DNA from: Anaerolineae bacterium
GTDB taxonomy: Bacteria > Chloroflexota > Anaerolineae > Aggregatilineales > Phototrophicaceae
Length of the DNA stretch: 64,000 nucleotides
Assembly: GCA_020849765.1 (NCBI GenBank)
Contig: JADLAY010000007.1
Coordinates: forward strand, 94,401 to 158,400
Direction: 5' to 3'
Shown: in pieces, positions 1 to 8,254 of the stretch
Layout: the number at the start of each line of letters is the position of its first letter
Numbering within the stretch: the first letter of the stretch is position 1
Position numbers and translations under genes: made by a program
The notes under the pieces: model-generated
Told to the model about the DNA's origin: nothing
What the model saw: the letters and a program-made list of their open reading frames with translations, nothing else
Database searches by the model: none

Positions 1-90
1 AAACTGCTAACCTTCAGATGCGAGGCGTTAGCCGCACTGCGCGCGCAAGCGCCCACAGCGATCATATACACGGCCCACGCCCGGCAATCC

Positions 91-576
91 TCACTCGGCG
101 AAGCGGCGTGCCAGACGGCGCACGACGATGTACGTCGGGAGGATGCCGACGAAATTGTATACCATGGTGGGGAGGATCGTATAGGCAAAAGCCGCGACCG
201 GCGGCAGCGAGAAGCCCGCGATCGACGCGCCCACGAACAGGATCGCATTGACGACGATCGTGCCGAGCGCGGTGAACAGCAGCACCAACGGGAAGCCGAA
301 ACCGAACAACTGCTCGCGGACGGTATCGACCGCGTAGATGACCGGCAGCAGGGCCAGCGTCGTCAGGCCGAGCGGCCCGGCGGACAGCAGATCTATGCAG
401 ATGCCGCCGATGAAGGCCAGCAGTACGGCCTCCTGAAAGGTGCCGCGCGCTGCCCAGGCCAGCACGAGCAGGAAGACCAGATTCGGCTCGCCGCCGAGCA
501 CGCGGATTTGCGGGTTGAACGTCGCCTGCAAGAGCGCAGCCAGGACGACGAGCACGAAGGCGAGCAGTGTGCGCAT
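91..576 (-). CDS. mreD: Rod shape-determining protein MreD
   Basis: MreD is the small integral membrane partner of MreC in the cell-wall elongation complex. The 161-residue product is almost wholly hydrophobic, with about five membrane helices, and it ends in a basic tail, which matches the family in length and layout. It begins 7 bases after the mreC stop on the same strand. No strong ribosome site is visible before its ATG, so coupling to mreC translation is likely. mreB is not here but about 40 kb away on the other strand. The call rests on membrane topology, size and the mreC neighbour, since MreD sequences diverge strongly. Confidence 0.9.
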   Translation of the reverse strand: MRTLLAFVLVVLAALLQATFNPQIRVLGGEPNLVFLLVLAWAARGTFQEAVLLAFIGGICIDLLSAGPLGLTTLALLPVIYAVDTVREQLFGFGFPLVLLFTALGTIVVNAILFVGASIAGFSLPPVAAFAYTILPTMVYNFVGILPTYIVVRRLARRFAE

Positions 577-583
577 GGATGAG

Positions 584-1471
584 CTAGCTGCCGGGCGCTG
601 CGGGGAGATCCGCGTCGCTCTCGAAGACCGAGAGATCGACCGGCTGGAAGTTGGTCATGACGAGCACCAGTTCCAGGATGTCGAAGTTGATCAGGCTGCG
701 CAACTGCGCTTCCTGGTAGAGCTCCGTCTGGCGCACGCTGGAGACCTGGCCGACGACGATATCCGGCGGGAAGTTGCCGCCCAGGCCGGATGTGATGACG
801 ATGTCGCCGACCTGCACGTCGGCTTCGAGCGGGATGAAGCGCATCGTCAGCACGCCGTTGACCTCGCCGATGACGCTGCCCTCCGCCCGTGACGATTGGA
901 CGCGGGCGCTGACCGCGCTCGACGGCGACGTGATCAGCAGCACCTGGGCGGCGTCGGCGCTGACGCGGATGACGCGCCCGACCAGGCCCTGGCCGGTGAC
1001 GATCGGCATGCCCTCGGCCACGCCATCACGCGCGCCCTTGTTGATGATGATCGTGCTCGACCGCAGCAGGTTGTTCGGATCGCCGCCGATGACATCCGCC
1101 GCCAGGAAGGCTTGATCGGTGCGACGGCTGGTGTAGTTGAAGAGATCGGCCAGGCGCTGGTAGTCGCTCTGGATTTCGAGCGCTTCGACCAACTGCGGCT
1201 GCAAGCGGGCGAGCGCTTCTTCAAGATCGGCATTGCGCTGGCGCAGCGTCTGCAGTTCGGCGAAATCGCTGACGCCGCCGGTGATGCCGAGCGCCACGCG
1301 GTTGAGCAGGCCGCTGATGGCATTGAGGGGCGTGGCGGCCAGACCTTCGACCGGCGCCAGCAGGCCGATGGCGCTGGCGGCGAACAGGCCGATGCAAATG
1401 AAGAAGCTGAAGAACAGCAGCGCACCCCGGCTGAAGCGTCCATTGCGCCGGGTGCCAGAGACTTGACTCAT
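584..1471 (-). CDS. mreC: Rod shape-determining protein MreC
   Basis: MreC is a bitopic membrane protein that scaffolds the elongasome on the outer face of the membrane. The product has a basic N-terminus, one membrane helix at about residues 16-38, a coiled coil at about 65-105, and then the two-part beta domain. Family-typical stretches are visible, such as the NKGARDGVAEGMPIV segment and GLVGRV. Length is normal at about 295 residues. I choose the ATG at 1471 because GGAGGA at 1481-1486 is 9 bases from it; that motif directly abuts the alternative ATG at 1480. A TATAAT lies at 1495-1500. It forms an operon with mreD. Confidence 0.95.
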   Translation of the reverse strand: MSQVSGTRRNGRFSRGALLFFSFFICIGLFAASAIGLLAPVEGLAATPLNAISGLLNRVALGITGGVSDFAELQTLRQRNADLEEALARLQPQLVEALEIQSDYQRLADLFNYTSRRTDQAFLAADVIGGDPNNLLRSSTIIINKGARDGVAEGMPIVTGQGLVGRVIRVSADAAQVLLITSPSSAVSARVQSSRAEGSVIGEVNGVLTMRFIPLEADVQVGDIVITSGLGGNFPPDIVVGQVSSVRQTELYQEAQLRSLINFDILELVLVMTNFQPVDLSVFESDADLPAAPGS

Positions 1472-1494
1472 GATCGACATTCCTCCAGCGCGGC

Positions 1495-1500
1495 ATTATA
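1495..1500 (-). promoter_or_regulatory. Putative -10 box of mreCD
   Basis: A perfect TATAAT on the minus strand lies just upstream of the GGAGGA ribosome site of mreC. The -35 position about 17 bases further up shows no good match. The untranslated leader would be very short, with transcription starting near 1488. Confidence 0.45.
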
Positions 1501-1534
1501 GCAGAAGTAGGCTGCGCCGGACGGGGGGATGCTG

Positions 1535-2281
1535 TCATTTCAGATAGTAAGCGGCATACGTCCCCACTTTGCGATAGCCGAGTTTGGCGGCCAGCCCGCA
1601 CGATTCGTCGTTGGCCGCGTCCCAATGCGGTGCGATCTGATGCTCAAGGCACCAGAGCAGCAGTTGGCTCGCCAGCGCGGTCGCGACGCCCTGGCGCCGG
1701 TGCACCGTATGGACGACGATGCTGACCTCAATCGCATCGCTGCAGACGAGCGACGAATACGCCCCGCCGACGATCGTGCCCTCGTGCAGCAGGCAGAAGC
1801 CGATGCCGCGTTCGACGAAATCCTCCGCCGACTCGAAGGCGTCCAGGCTGAGATAGGGCGTCTCGGTGCGGGCGAGCTGCGCATCGACGCGGCGGACGGC
1901 GGCCGTGTGCGGGTTGCTCGCCGCCAGGCTGCGCAGATGATCGACCGAGAGCGCCTCTGACGCGAAGGTGTGGCGCTCGATGGGCACCAGCGCATCGCCA
2001 AACGCATTCTCGACCGCCGCCTGCCAGCCGGGCGCACCGGCCATCAGCAGCCGTCCGCGCGGGGTCGCGCTGACGAAATCGCGAGAGATGTCGCCCGCGT
2101 AGTAGCAGAAGAAGCCATCCTGCTCGATCATGAACGCCCGCGGCTGATCGAGCGAGTCGACGTACGCCGCTCCCATCTGGTCTTCCAGGGCGCATTCAAT
2201 CGAGATGTCGACGCGGGGCAAGGACGCGAAAGCCCGCGCCAGGCGCATACGATTTGCGCGCGTGAGTGGATAGGGCAGCAT
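1535..2281 (-). CDS. GNAT-family acetyltransferase
   Basis: Predicted N-acetyltransferase; the substrate is unknown. The 248-residue product carries the acetyl-CoA-binding signature of the GNAT fold in its C-terminal third: a strand with VSIVVHTVHRR followed by RRQGVATALASQLL, matching the Q/RxxGxA/G loop. A C-terminal segment with NDESCGLAAKLGYRKVG is typical of the last GNAT helix and strand. The N-terminal half is a longer, less conserved domain, as in the two-domain GNAT proteins. GGGGGAAAT precedes the ATG closely. It stands alone, with an HD-domain gene 110 bases upstream on the same strand. Confidence 0.8.
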   Translation of the reverse strand: MLPYPLTRANRMRLARAFASLPRVDISIECALEDQMGAAYVDSLDQPRAFMIEQDGFFCYYAGDISRDFVSATPRGRLLMAGAPGWQAAVENAFGDALVPIERHTFASEALSVDHLRSLAASNPHTAAVRRVDAQLARTETPYLSLDAFESAEDFVERGIGFCLLHEGTIVGGAYSSLVCSDAIEVSIVVHTVHRRQGVATALASQLLLWCLEHQIAPHWDAANDESCGLAAKLGYRKVGTYAAYYLK

Positions 2282-2392
2282 ATTTCCCCCAGATGGTCAA
2301 CATGACAGGCTGGTTCACCCTTTATTATACGCTGTGAACTCTTGTGAACCAAATCGGGGATTGTGATGCAGACCTTGTTGCCTGATTATGGC

Positions 2393-2962
2393 CTACAGAT
2401 CGCCGAAGCTCTCCTCAAGCAAGCGCTCAAGCGCCCACTGCATCGTCTCCAGGCGCTGCACGGCGATCTGTTGGGCAACCGGCAGCGTGAAGCGCGCCCG
2501 AACGGCGTTGCGCCGCGCCAGGATGCGTTCGTAGCAGGTTTGCAGGTTGTTTGGGCCCCAGGCGAACTCGCGCGCCATGCCGATCACGCCGAGGAAGTCG
2601 AGGAAATCTGCCTCGCGCAGCACGAGCGCTTCCGCCGTCTCGACCGGGCGCTCGTCGCGATAGTCATGCTTTTCGATGGCGTCGAGGATGAGGGCTGCTT
2701 GGCGCGCGCTCAGGGCTGTCTGTGGCAGGATGTCACACTCGGCAATCTGGCGCGAGCGCAGGGCATGATCGACGCCGGGTTGGCGATAGCGTGGAAAGGC
2801 GCCCCAGTCGTGCAGGTGGACAGCCCAGTCGAACGCCTCGTGGTCGTAGTCGAGATCGGCGCCGATGGCCGCGGCCAGCTTGAGCACACGACGGACGTGC
2901 GCATAACCCCAACCCTCGCCGTCTTCGCGCGTCATGCGCTCGATATCGGCCAACGTTAGCAT
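2393..2962 (-). CDS. HD-domain phosphohydrolase-like protein
   Basis: Predicted metal-dependent phosphohydrolase of the HD superfamily. The 189-residue product shows the ordered metal ligands: an early His in WGYAHVRRVL, the HD doublet in WAVHLHDWGAF at about residues 48-52, a later His in IEKHDYR, and an Asp in LREADFLDFLG. This order matches the small HD proteins that act on nucleotides or other phosphate esters; the substrate cannot be told. AAGGA lies 7 bases ahead of the ATG. The gene is on the same strand as its neighbours but separated by more than 100 bases on each side, so it is probably transcribed on its own. Confidence 0.8.
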   Translation of the reverse strand: MLTLADIERMTREDGEGWGYAHVRRVLKLAAAIGADLDYDHEAFDWAVHLHDWGAFPRYRQPGVDHALRSRQIAECDILPQTALSARQAALILDAIEKHDYRDERPVETAEALVLREADFLDFLGVIGMAREFAWGPNNLQTCYERILARRNAVRARFTLPVAQQIAVQRLETMQWALERLLEESFGDL

Positions 2963-3099
2963 GAGATCGTCCTTTGCGGCGGACAGCGATCACACATGCG
3001 CCGCTGCCCGGTGTCGTCGCTCAGTGAGTCGAATATAGCGCGAGCGTATTGCCTTCGCTATCGCGGAAGGTAGGCTTCAATTGAGCATGAAAATCGACT

Positions 3100-3606
3100 C
3101 TAGTTCTCATCGGCCACGCGGATGGCGACCTCGGTCTCCCATTTGGCCATATCCGGCTCGTCGTCCGGGTTGGTCAGGAAGAATTCGACGCGCGACCCGA
3201 AGGCATCGCCGCCTGGCGCTTCCCAGTGATCCCATTCGAGACCCTTCTCCCTGGCCCAATCGATCAGCGCTTTGTTGCCCTCGATGCCCTTGCGCACGTC
3301 GGTGTAGACGAGCGAGGCGTAACGCCCTGCCGGGAGCGAGTCCGCCAGCACGCGCCCGTCGCCGCTCATGGCGCTGGCGACCGGCCAGCCCAACTCGATG
3401 TCGAGCTTGTTCATCATGTCGATCACGCGGTAGCGAATCAGCGGTGGGCCGGACGGCGCGGCATCGTGCTGCAGCAGCCAGGCCACGACTTCGCCGTGTA
3501 ACTGCGGGATGATGCCCGATCCCATTTCCCCCATCGTGACCTGTGTGCGAATGGCGACGTAAGGCTGCGCCTCGCGCTGCTCAAGCTTTGGCCCGTCGAC
3601 GATCAT
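3100..3606 (-). CDS. GyrI-like small-molecule-binding protein
   Basis: The 168-residue product resembles the stand-alone GyrI-like (AraC effector-binding) domain: the opening LEQREAQPYVAIRTQVTM, the central GPPLIRYRVIDMMNKLDIELGWPVA, and the GRYASLVYTDV segment are characteristic. Such domains bind small hydrophobic or cationic molecules, and some hydrolyse cyclopropanoid compounds. There is no DNA-binding domain attached, so it is not itself a classic activator. A strong AGGAGGAG lies 6 bases before the ATG. The upstream gap contains a perfect 9-bp hairpin with a 3-base loop at 3690-3710. Confidence 0.8.
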   Translation of the reverse strand: MIVDGPKLEQREAQPYVAIRTQVTMGEMGSGIIPQLHGEVVAWLLQHDAAPSGPPLIRYRVIDMMNKLDIELGWPVASAMSGDGRVLADSLPAGRYASLVYTDVRKGIEGNKALIDWAREKGLEWDHWEAPGGDAFGSRVEFFLTNPDDEPDMAKWETEVAIRVADEN

Positions 3607-3689
3607 GTCCGCTCCTCCTCGTGGGTCGCAAAAATGTTCTAGTGCCGTGATTTATTATGCACGATCAGTGGGCGCGTGTGATGATTCAA

Positions 3690-3710
3690 GGGCTTGGCGT
3701 CGCCAAGCCC
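3690..3710. repeat. Short palindromic repeat, 9-bp stem with GTC loop
   Basis: The stem arm is GGGCTTGGC, closed by the loop GTC and the exact reverse complement, followed by CCTAC. A second copy lies at 31685-31705, where one C-G stem pair is replaced by T-A on both arms. It sits downstream of the methyltransferase gene stop at 3748 and upstream of the GyrI-like gene, so it could also act as a transcription terminator. Confidence 0.7.
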
Positions 3711-3747
3711 CTACAGTTACGACCAGAATATGTGCCTATGGATGGCG

Positions 3748-4449
3748 TCAATCGCGCTTGCGATACCAGATGCCGGTGCATTCGGGCACGACCGGCGAGC
3801 CGCCGTCGATGACGAGCTGGCGCATGGCATCGCCGAAGAAAAAGCCGAACAGCTCCGCGCCTTCCGCGACCGACTCGAACTGGTAGTCGGTGCGTATCCA
3901 GGTCGAGCTGAAGCCGCGCTCGTTTTCGAGCCAGTCGTAATAGGCGCCGAGCACCTCGCTTGGGGGGGCGGGCTGGCGCGATCCGCTGCCGAGCGTCTCC
4001 AGGATGATGGCCGAGCCGCCGGGGCGGATCACACGCAGCATCTCGTCGACACCCGCGCCGATCTCTTGCTGCCAGCGATCCGGCGTCCACTCGGTCTTGT
4101 GCCCGAACGACCAGCCAGCGATCGAGATGTCGGCGCTGGCATCCGGCACGGGCAGCGCTGCGTTGTCCGCGACTTCGAGCGACCAGTTGGTGAAGCCGGT
4201 CTCTTCCAGCCGCGCGCGGGCGATGCTGAGCATGTGCGCCGAAGCATCGAACGCGCGGATGTGCTTGATCAGCGGCAGCAGTTGGCGGGTGATGCGCCCG
4301 GTGCCCGCGCCGAACTCGATCACCTGCGCGCCGTCGAGCGGGTGGATCTCCCGGATGGCTTCGATCATGTTGCCGCGATGATCTTCACGCTCGACCAGCC
4401 GGTCGTAATCCGCCGCATGCTTGGCGTAGATTTGTTCAAAGGTAGGCAT
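3748..4449 (-). CDS. Class I SAM-dependent methyltransferase
   Basis: Predicted S-adenosylmethionine-dependent methyltransferase; the substrate is unknown. From the chosen start the 233-residue protein shows motif I as VIEFGAGTGRITRQLL at about residues 42-57, motif II around IRAFDASAHML, motif III in VADNAALPVPDASADI, and the post-motif LRVIRPGGSAIILE. The ATG at 4449 is preferred because GAAGGAAAG stands just before it. An open frame runs further up to 4599, but that stretch overlaps the promoter region of the divergent gene at 4586 and lacks conserved residues. Divergent transcription with the DUF1801 gene leaves about 135 bases for both promoters. Confidence 0.85.
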   Translation of the reverse strand: MPTFEQIYAKHAADYDRLVEREDHRGNMIEAIREIHPLDGAQVIEFGAGTGRITRQLLPLIKHIRAFDASAHMLSIARARLEETGFTNWSLEVADNAALPVPDASADISIAGWSFGHKTEWTPDRWQQEIGAGVDEMLRVIRPGGSAIILETLGSGSRQPAPPSEVLGAYYDWLENERGFSSTWIRTDYQFESVAEGAELFGFFFGDAMRQLVIDGGSPVVPECTGIWYRKRD

Positions 4450-4585
4450 GAACTTTCCTTCTCGCTGAAAAGCATCTTCCATCCTGGATTCTAAGGCGAA
4501 ACGGCGAATTGTCGACGTTTGGTTGACCGTATGGAACATCTGTGCGATACTGGGCGCATCGTCATGCAGCGTGAGGCACATCCCC

Positions 4586-5002
4586 ATGGCTGAGAACAAA
4601 ACGAAAGAGACCGACGCAAGTGTGCAGGCCTTCTTGGAAGCGGTTGACGACGAAAAGAAGCGCGAAGATGCCTATGCCGTGCTCGCCCTGATGCGTGAGG
4701 CGACCGGACTTGAACCGAAGATGTGGGGCCCCAGCATCGTCGGCTTCGGCAGTTATCATTACAAGTACGACAGCGGGCGCGAGGGCGATTCGCCGCTGAC
4801 CGGGTTTTCCCCACGCAAGGCCGCGCTGACGCTCTACATCATGGGCGGCTTTGACACCTACGACGATCTGATGCGCAAGCTCGGCAAATACAAGACCGGC
4901 AAGGGCTGTCTTTACCTCAAGCGGCTGAGCGATGTCGACGAAAAGACCTTGAAAGAACTGGTGACGCGCTCCGCCGATCACATGGCGAAAACGCATGCGT
5001 GA
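4586..5002 (+). CDS. DUF1801 domain protein
   Basis: Small soluble protein of the DUF1801 (YdhG-like) family, function unknown. The 138-residue product shows the family hallmarks: an early FLEAVDDEKKREDA helix, the central MWGPSIVGFGSYHYKYDSGREGD stretch with its conserved tryptophan, glycines and tyrosines, and a C-terminal KGCLYLKRLSDVD motif. The ATG at 4586 follows GAGG by 9 bases; a longer frame from 4523 lacks a ribosome site. It is divergent from the methyltransferase gene. Confidence 0.85.
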   Translation: MAENKTKETDASVQAFLEAVDDEKKREDAYAVLALMREATGLEPKMWGPSIVGFGSYHYKYDSGREGDSPLTGFSPRKAALTLYIMGGFDTYDDLMRKLGKYKTGKGCLYLKRLSDVDEKTLKELVTRSADHMAKTHA

Positions 5003-5194
5003 AATGGCGGTTGGGTATTGGCGGTTCGCTGTTGGCCTTTGGCTGTTAGCCGGATGGGGCGCGGCTTCCGGCGCTCATTCAGGGACAATATCGGGGCGCA
5101 TCGCCATGCGCCCCCGTTTCGGTCAGTTTCGTGATTCGTCCACGCTTTGCAGACGTGCTAATTCGCTAATCCGCTAAGCTCCTAATTTGCTTCC
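5003..5194. repeat. Intergenic degenerate repeat block
   Basis: This gap between convergent genes holds runs of degenerate 6-7-bp words such as TTGGCGGTT, GTTGGCC and GGCTGTTAGC at about 5005-5050, a hairpin with arm GGGGCGCAT at about 5093-5114, and AATTCGCTAATCCGCTAA at about 5159-5176. The same words recur near 21200, 34810, 37370-37580, 39930 and 40100. The hairpin could end transcription from either side. No gene is seen. Confidence 0.6.
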
Positions 5195-6619
5195 CTACGC
5201 TTTCGCGCGGAAGCGTTCCATGACCTCGTTGAACTTGCTCATGTCGATCTCCGGGTGCTTGTCCATCAGCGCCTTGAAGATCCCCATGTATTCGACCAGA
5301 TCGGCGGCGGTGTAGGCTTCGAAGCGGAGCGTGACCGCGGGCTGCGTGTTGCTGGCGCGGATCAGGCCCCAGCCGTTTTTGAAAGTGACGCGCGCGCCGT
5401 CGAGGGCGAAGACCTCGTACTCTTTTTCGAAGATGTCGCGCATCTCGTCGATGATGGCGAACTTGATGTTGTCCGGCGTCGAGAGGACGATCTCCGGCGT
5501 CGCGATGAGATTCGGGATCTCGGCGAAGATCTCGGCGACCTTCTTATCCGAGTGCGAGAAGATCTCCAGCGCGCGCAGCACGATCAGCGGTGCATCGTCG
5601 AAGCCATAATAATTCTCGCCCGTGAACAGGTGGCCGCTGACCTCGCCGCCGAGCGGTGAGCCGATCTCGTGCATCTTGAGCTTCATCAGGCTGTGGCCGG
5701 TCTTCCACATGACGGGCACACCGCCGTGCTTCTTGATGAAGTCCGGCAGCGCCTGCGACACCTTGACGTCGAACACGATCGGCGACCCCGGCAGACGCGA
5801 GAGCAGATCCTGCGCCAGCACGGCCAGCAGCCGGTCGGCGGTGATGTGATGGCCGTGGTTGTCGATGAAGCCGCAGCGGTCGCTGTCGCCGTCGAAGGCC
5901 AGGCCGATATCGGCGCCGCTGGCGACGACCAGCTTCTCCAGCTCGACGGTCATCTCCGGGTCTTCCGGGTTGGGCAGGTGATTGGGGTAGGTGCCGTCGC
6001 TCTCGCAGTAGAGGCACTCGACTTCCATCCCCAGTTCGCGCAGCAGCGGCGGGATGTAGGTACCGGACAGACCGTTGCCGGCGTCCATCGCAATCTTCAT
6101 CGGGCGGCCCATCTTGACCAGACTCTTGATCTTCGCCAGGTGCTTGTGGATCATGTCGTAATCGGTCACGATCTCGCCGTCACCTGTGGTGAAGCCGTCC
6201 GCCTGGATGATCTTGAGCAGATCCTGAATCTGCTGGTCGGCCAGCGCCAGCGGCCCGTAGGCCATCTTGATGCCGTTGTAGCGCGTGTCCAGGTGGCTGC
6301 CGGTGATCATGACGCCCGCGCCGACGCCCTCATAGCTGGCCGAGGCGAAATAGGTGGTCGGCGTCAGCACTTCGCCGATGTCGGTCACGTCGAGGCCGGT
6401 CGAGGCGACGCCTTCCATCAGCGCGCGCTGCAGGCCAACCGACGACGGGCGGTTATCGCGACCGACGAACATGCGCTCGGTCTTGAAATTCTTCGGGAGA
6501 TAGGTGCCGAGCGCCTTGCCGACCAGCCGTGCCAGTTCGGTGGTCAACTGCGGGCTGTCGCCGCTGACGGTGCCGCGAATGTCATATTTGCGAAAAATCG
6601 AGGTAATCACTTCGGTCAT
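5195..6619 (-). CDS. Phosphomannomutase/phosphoglucomutase
   Basis: Alpha-D-phosphohexomutase that interconverts sugar 1- and 6-phosphates, supplying activated mannose or glucose for envelope polysaccharides. All four domains are visible in 474 residues: substrate contact FRKYDIRG near residue 10, the catalytic phosphoserine loop GVMITGSHLDTRYNG at about 105-119 (here Ser followed by His, as in the AlgC/ManB group), the metal-binding loop DGDSDR at about 243-248, the sugar-specificity loop GGEVSGH at about 325-331, and the phosphate-binding RASNTQPAVTLRFEA near the end. It stands alone between convergent and divergent neighbours. Confidence 0.93.
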   Translation of the reverse strand: MTEVITSIFRKYDIRGTVSGDSPQLTTELARLVGKALGTYLPKNFKTERMFVGRDNRPSSVGLQRALMEGVASTGLDVTDIGEVLTPTTYFASASYEGVGAGVMITGSHLDTRYNGIKMAYGPLALADQQIQDLLKIIQADGFTTGDGEIVTDYDMIHKHLAKIKSLVKMGRPMKIAMDAGNGLSGTYIPPLLRELGMEVECLYCESDGTYPNHLPNPEDPEMTVELEKLVVASGADIGLAFDGDSDRCGFIDNHGHHITADRLLAVLAQDLLSRLPGSPIVFDVKVSQALPDFIKKHGGVPVMWKTGHSLMKLKMHEIGSPLGGEVSGHLFTGENYYGFDDAPLIVLRALEIFSHSDKKVAEIFAEIPNLIATPEIVLSTPDNIKFAIIDEMRDIFEKEYEVFALDGARVTFKNGWGLIRASNTQPAVTLRFEAYTAADLVEYMGIFKALMDKHPEIDMSKFNEVMERFRAKA

Positions 6620-6796
6620 TGTGAGGCTTGCTCCATACGCTGAGGCGATTTCTTATTGCCCACTATTGAAGCGCAAAGATACCACGAATTCAAATTCATC
6701 CCCAGATGCGGGCTCCGCAATATGCCATGGGTGATTTGGCATGGAGTGCGGCCCGGTTGTCGCATACAGTCATCAAGAGCTAGGTGAGGAGTGATC

Positions 6797-7228
6797 ATGG
6801 AGACGATGAGCAAAGCGGAATATCTGGCCTTTTTGAGCGCGCCCGCACGCTGCGGTAAGCTGGCGACGGTTCGCCCGGATGGCCGCCCGCACGTGGTGCC
6901 GATCTGGTTCATCGTGGACGGCGAAGACCTGATTTTCACGTCGGGGCCAGCCTCGGTCAAGGTCAGGAACATCGAGCACAACCCCCACGTCGCCATCTGC
7001 GTCGACGACGATGCCGTGCCCTATCACTATGTCTCGTTGGAAGGTCAGGTCAGCCTGGTGTCCTCCGATGTCGAGGACTGCCGCCGCTGGGCCACGCGGA
7101 TCGGCGGGCGTTACATGGGCGCGGATCGGGCGGCGGAGTTCGGCGACAAATTCGCCGAGGCGGGCGAATGGGTCTACCGGCTCGTCTTCGACAAGGTGAT
7201 CGCCTACAAGGACGTGGTCGCCGATTGA
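6797..7228 (+). CDS. PPOX-class, probably F420-dependent, oxidoreductase
   Basis: Small flavin/deazaflavin-binding split-barrel protein of the pyridoxamine-phosphate-oxidase-like superfamily. The 143-residue product opens with an LSAPARCGKLATVRPDGRP strand pair and PHVVPIWF, then KVRNIEHNPHVAICVDDD, both characteristic of the PPOX-class F420-dependent group. The C-terminal YRLVFDKVIAYKD fits too. GAGGAG stands 5 bases ahead of the ATG at 6797; a GTG six bases upstream is too close to it. The stop lies 13 bases from the convergent kinase gene. Confidence 0.85.
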   Translation: METMSKAEYLAFLSAPARCGKLATVRPDGRPHVVPIWFIVDGEDLIFTSGPASVKVRNIEHNPHVAICVDDDAVPYHYVSLEGQVSLVSSDVEDCRRWATRIGGRYMGADRAAEFGDKFAEAGEWVYRLVFDKVIAYKDVVAD

Positions 7229-7241
7229 ACGGCGGCCAGCG

Positions 7242-8093
7242 CTACAGAGCCGCCTCCTCGATCTCGGCGATGCGCAGGGTGTGGCGCGCCGCCTCATGCT
7301 GCCCGCCCTCGAGCGACCAGCACGCGCTCAGGCAGGTATAGAAGAAGGCGAAGGCGAATACGCGCGGCAGGTCGATATTCAGCTTATCCGCCAGGAGACC
7401 GGCGGTCGCCCGGAAACGCGCCTCGTTCTCGACCAGATCGGGCATGCCGAGCGGGTTGCACAGCGTGTTGGCCGTGTCATACGTCCGCTCGCCGTACAGG
7501 CCTTTCGGATCGATGGCGAGCCAGCCGCGCGGGCTGTGGCGGACGTTCTCGTGGTGGATGTCGCCGTGCAGGGCGCAGACGTCACGCGGATTTGCGAGCA
7601 GCGCATCGGCCAGCGGCGCGGCACGGACGAAGATTGAGTCCTCGCCCAGATGCGCCTCTTGCTCAGCTTTGGCGAACAGCGCGCGCGACCATGTCCGCAG
7701 CGGCACCAGGCCATCGGGCGGCGCATCCTTCCCGGCGCTGTGCAGCCGGTTGAGCACGTCGGCAATGATGGCCGCCGCCTGCCCGTCGTCCCCGCGCCTG
7801 ACCAGCGGCACCAGATCGTCGCCCGCGGCGTATTCGAGCAGGTGGGCGCCGTCGTCGTGGCGCAAGAGTCGCACCGCACCGTGCCCATCGTAGCAGCGCA
7901 GGGCGACCGCGCCGCTCGCCTCGTCCTCCGCGCCGAGCGACGTCAGCAGCTTGAGCACGACCGTCTCTCCGTCCCGCGCGGCGGTGTAGACGTGGCTCGT
8001 CGGCGTCTCGGCGAGGAGATGCGGGTCGGTCAGCGCCCAGGTGTCGAGATAGTGCTGGAGGATGGTGGATGTCATTTGTTGGACACTAAACAC
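7242..8093 (-). CDS. Aminoglycoside/hydroxyurea-type antibiotic kinase family protein
   Basis: Predicted small-molecule phosphotransferase of the protein-kinase fold, closest in pattern to the streptomycin 6-kinase / hydroxyurea kinase (APH6) group. Visible motifs in 283 residues are the VVLKLL strand with the ATP-binding Lys near residue 48, LLEYAAGDDL, the catalytic Brenner motif LHGDIHHENV at about residues 176-185, and AIDPKGLYGE, in which Asp binds metal. The start is uncertain: a GTG at 8093 or the ATG at 8075; neither has a clear ribosome site. Whether it confers drug resistance cannot be read from the sequence. Confidence 0.85.
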   Translation of the reverse strand: MFSVQQMTSTILQHYLDTWALTDPHLLAETPTSHVYTAARDGETVVLKLLTSLGAEDEASGAVALRCYDGHGAVRLLRHDDGAHLLEYAAGDDLVPLVRRGDDGQAAAIIADVLNRLHSAGKDAPPDGLVPLRTWSRALFAKAEQEAHLGEDSIFVRAAPLADALLANPRDVCALHGDIHHENVRHSPRGWLAIDPKGLYGERTYDTANTLCNPLGMPDLVENEARFRATAGLLADKLNIDLPRVFAFAFFYTCLSACWSLEGGQHEAARHTLRIAEIEEAAL

Positions 8094-8254
8094 CTAGATA
8101 TGTGAATAACCTTCAAATCCCACACGCGATAATGCAGAATCTGTGACAAACTAATAGAATAGCAGACATCAAAATGTAGTTATAAAAGTACAATGTAATT
8201 ATGACATACTAAGTTGGAAACTGTAGAGCTTGAATAGTCTAGGCAGGTGACGTA

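Noticed and set aside
1..90. Possible gene downstream of mreD at the left edge
   Set aside because: Only 90 bases are present and no open frame with support could be seen.
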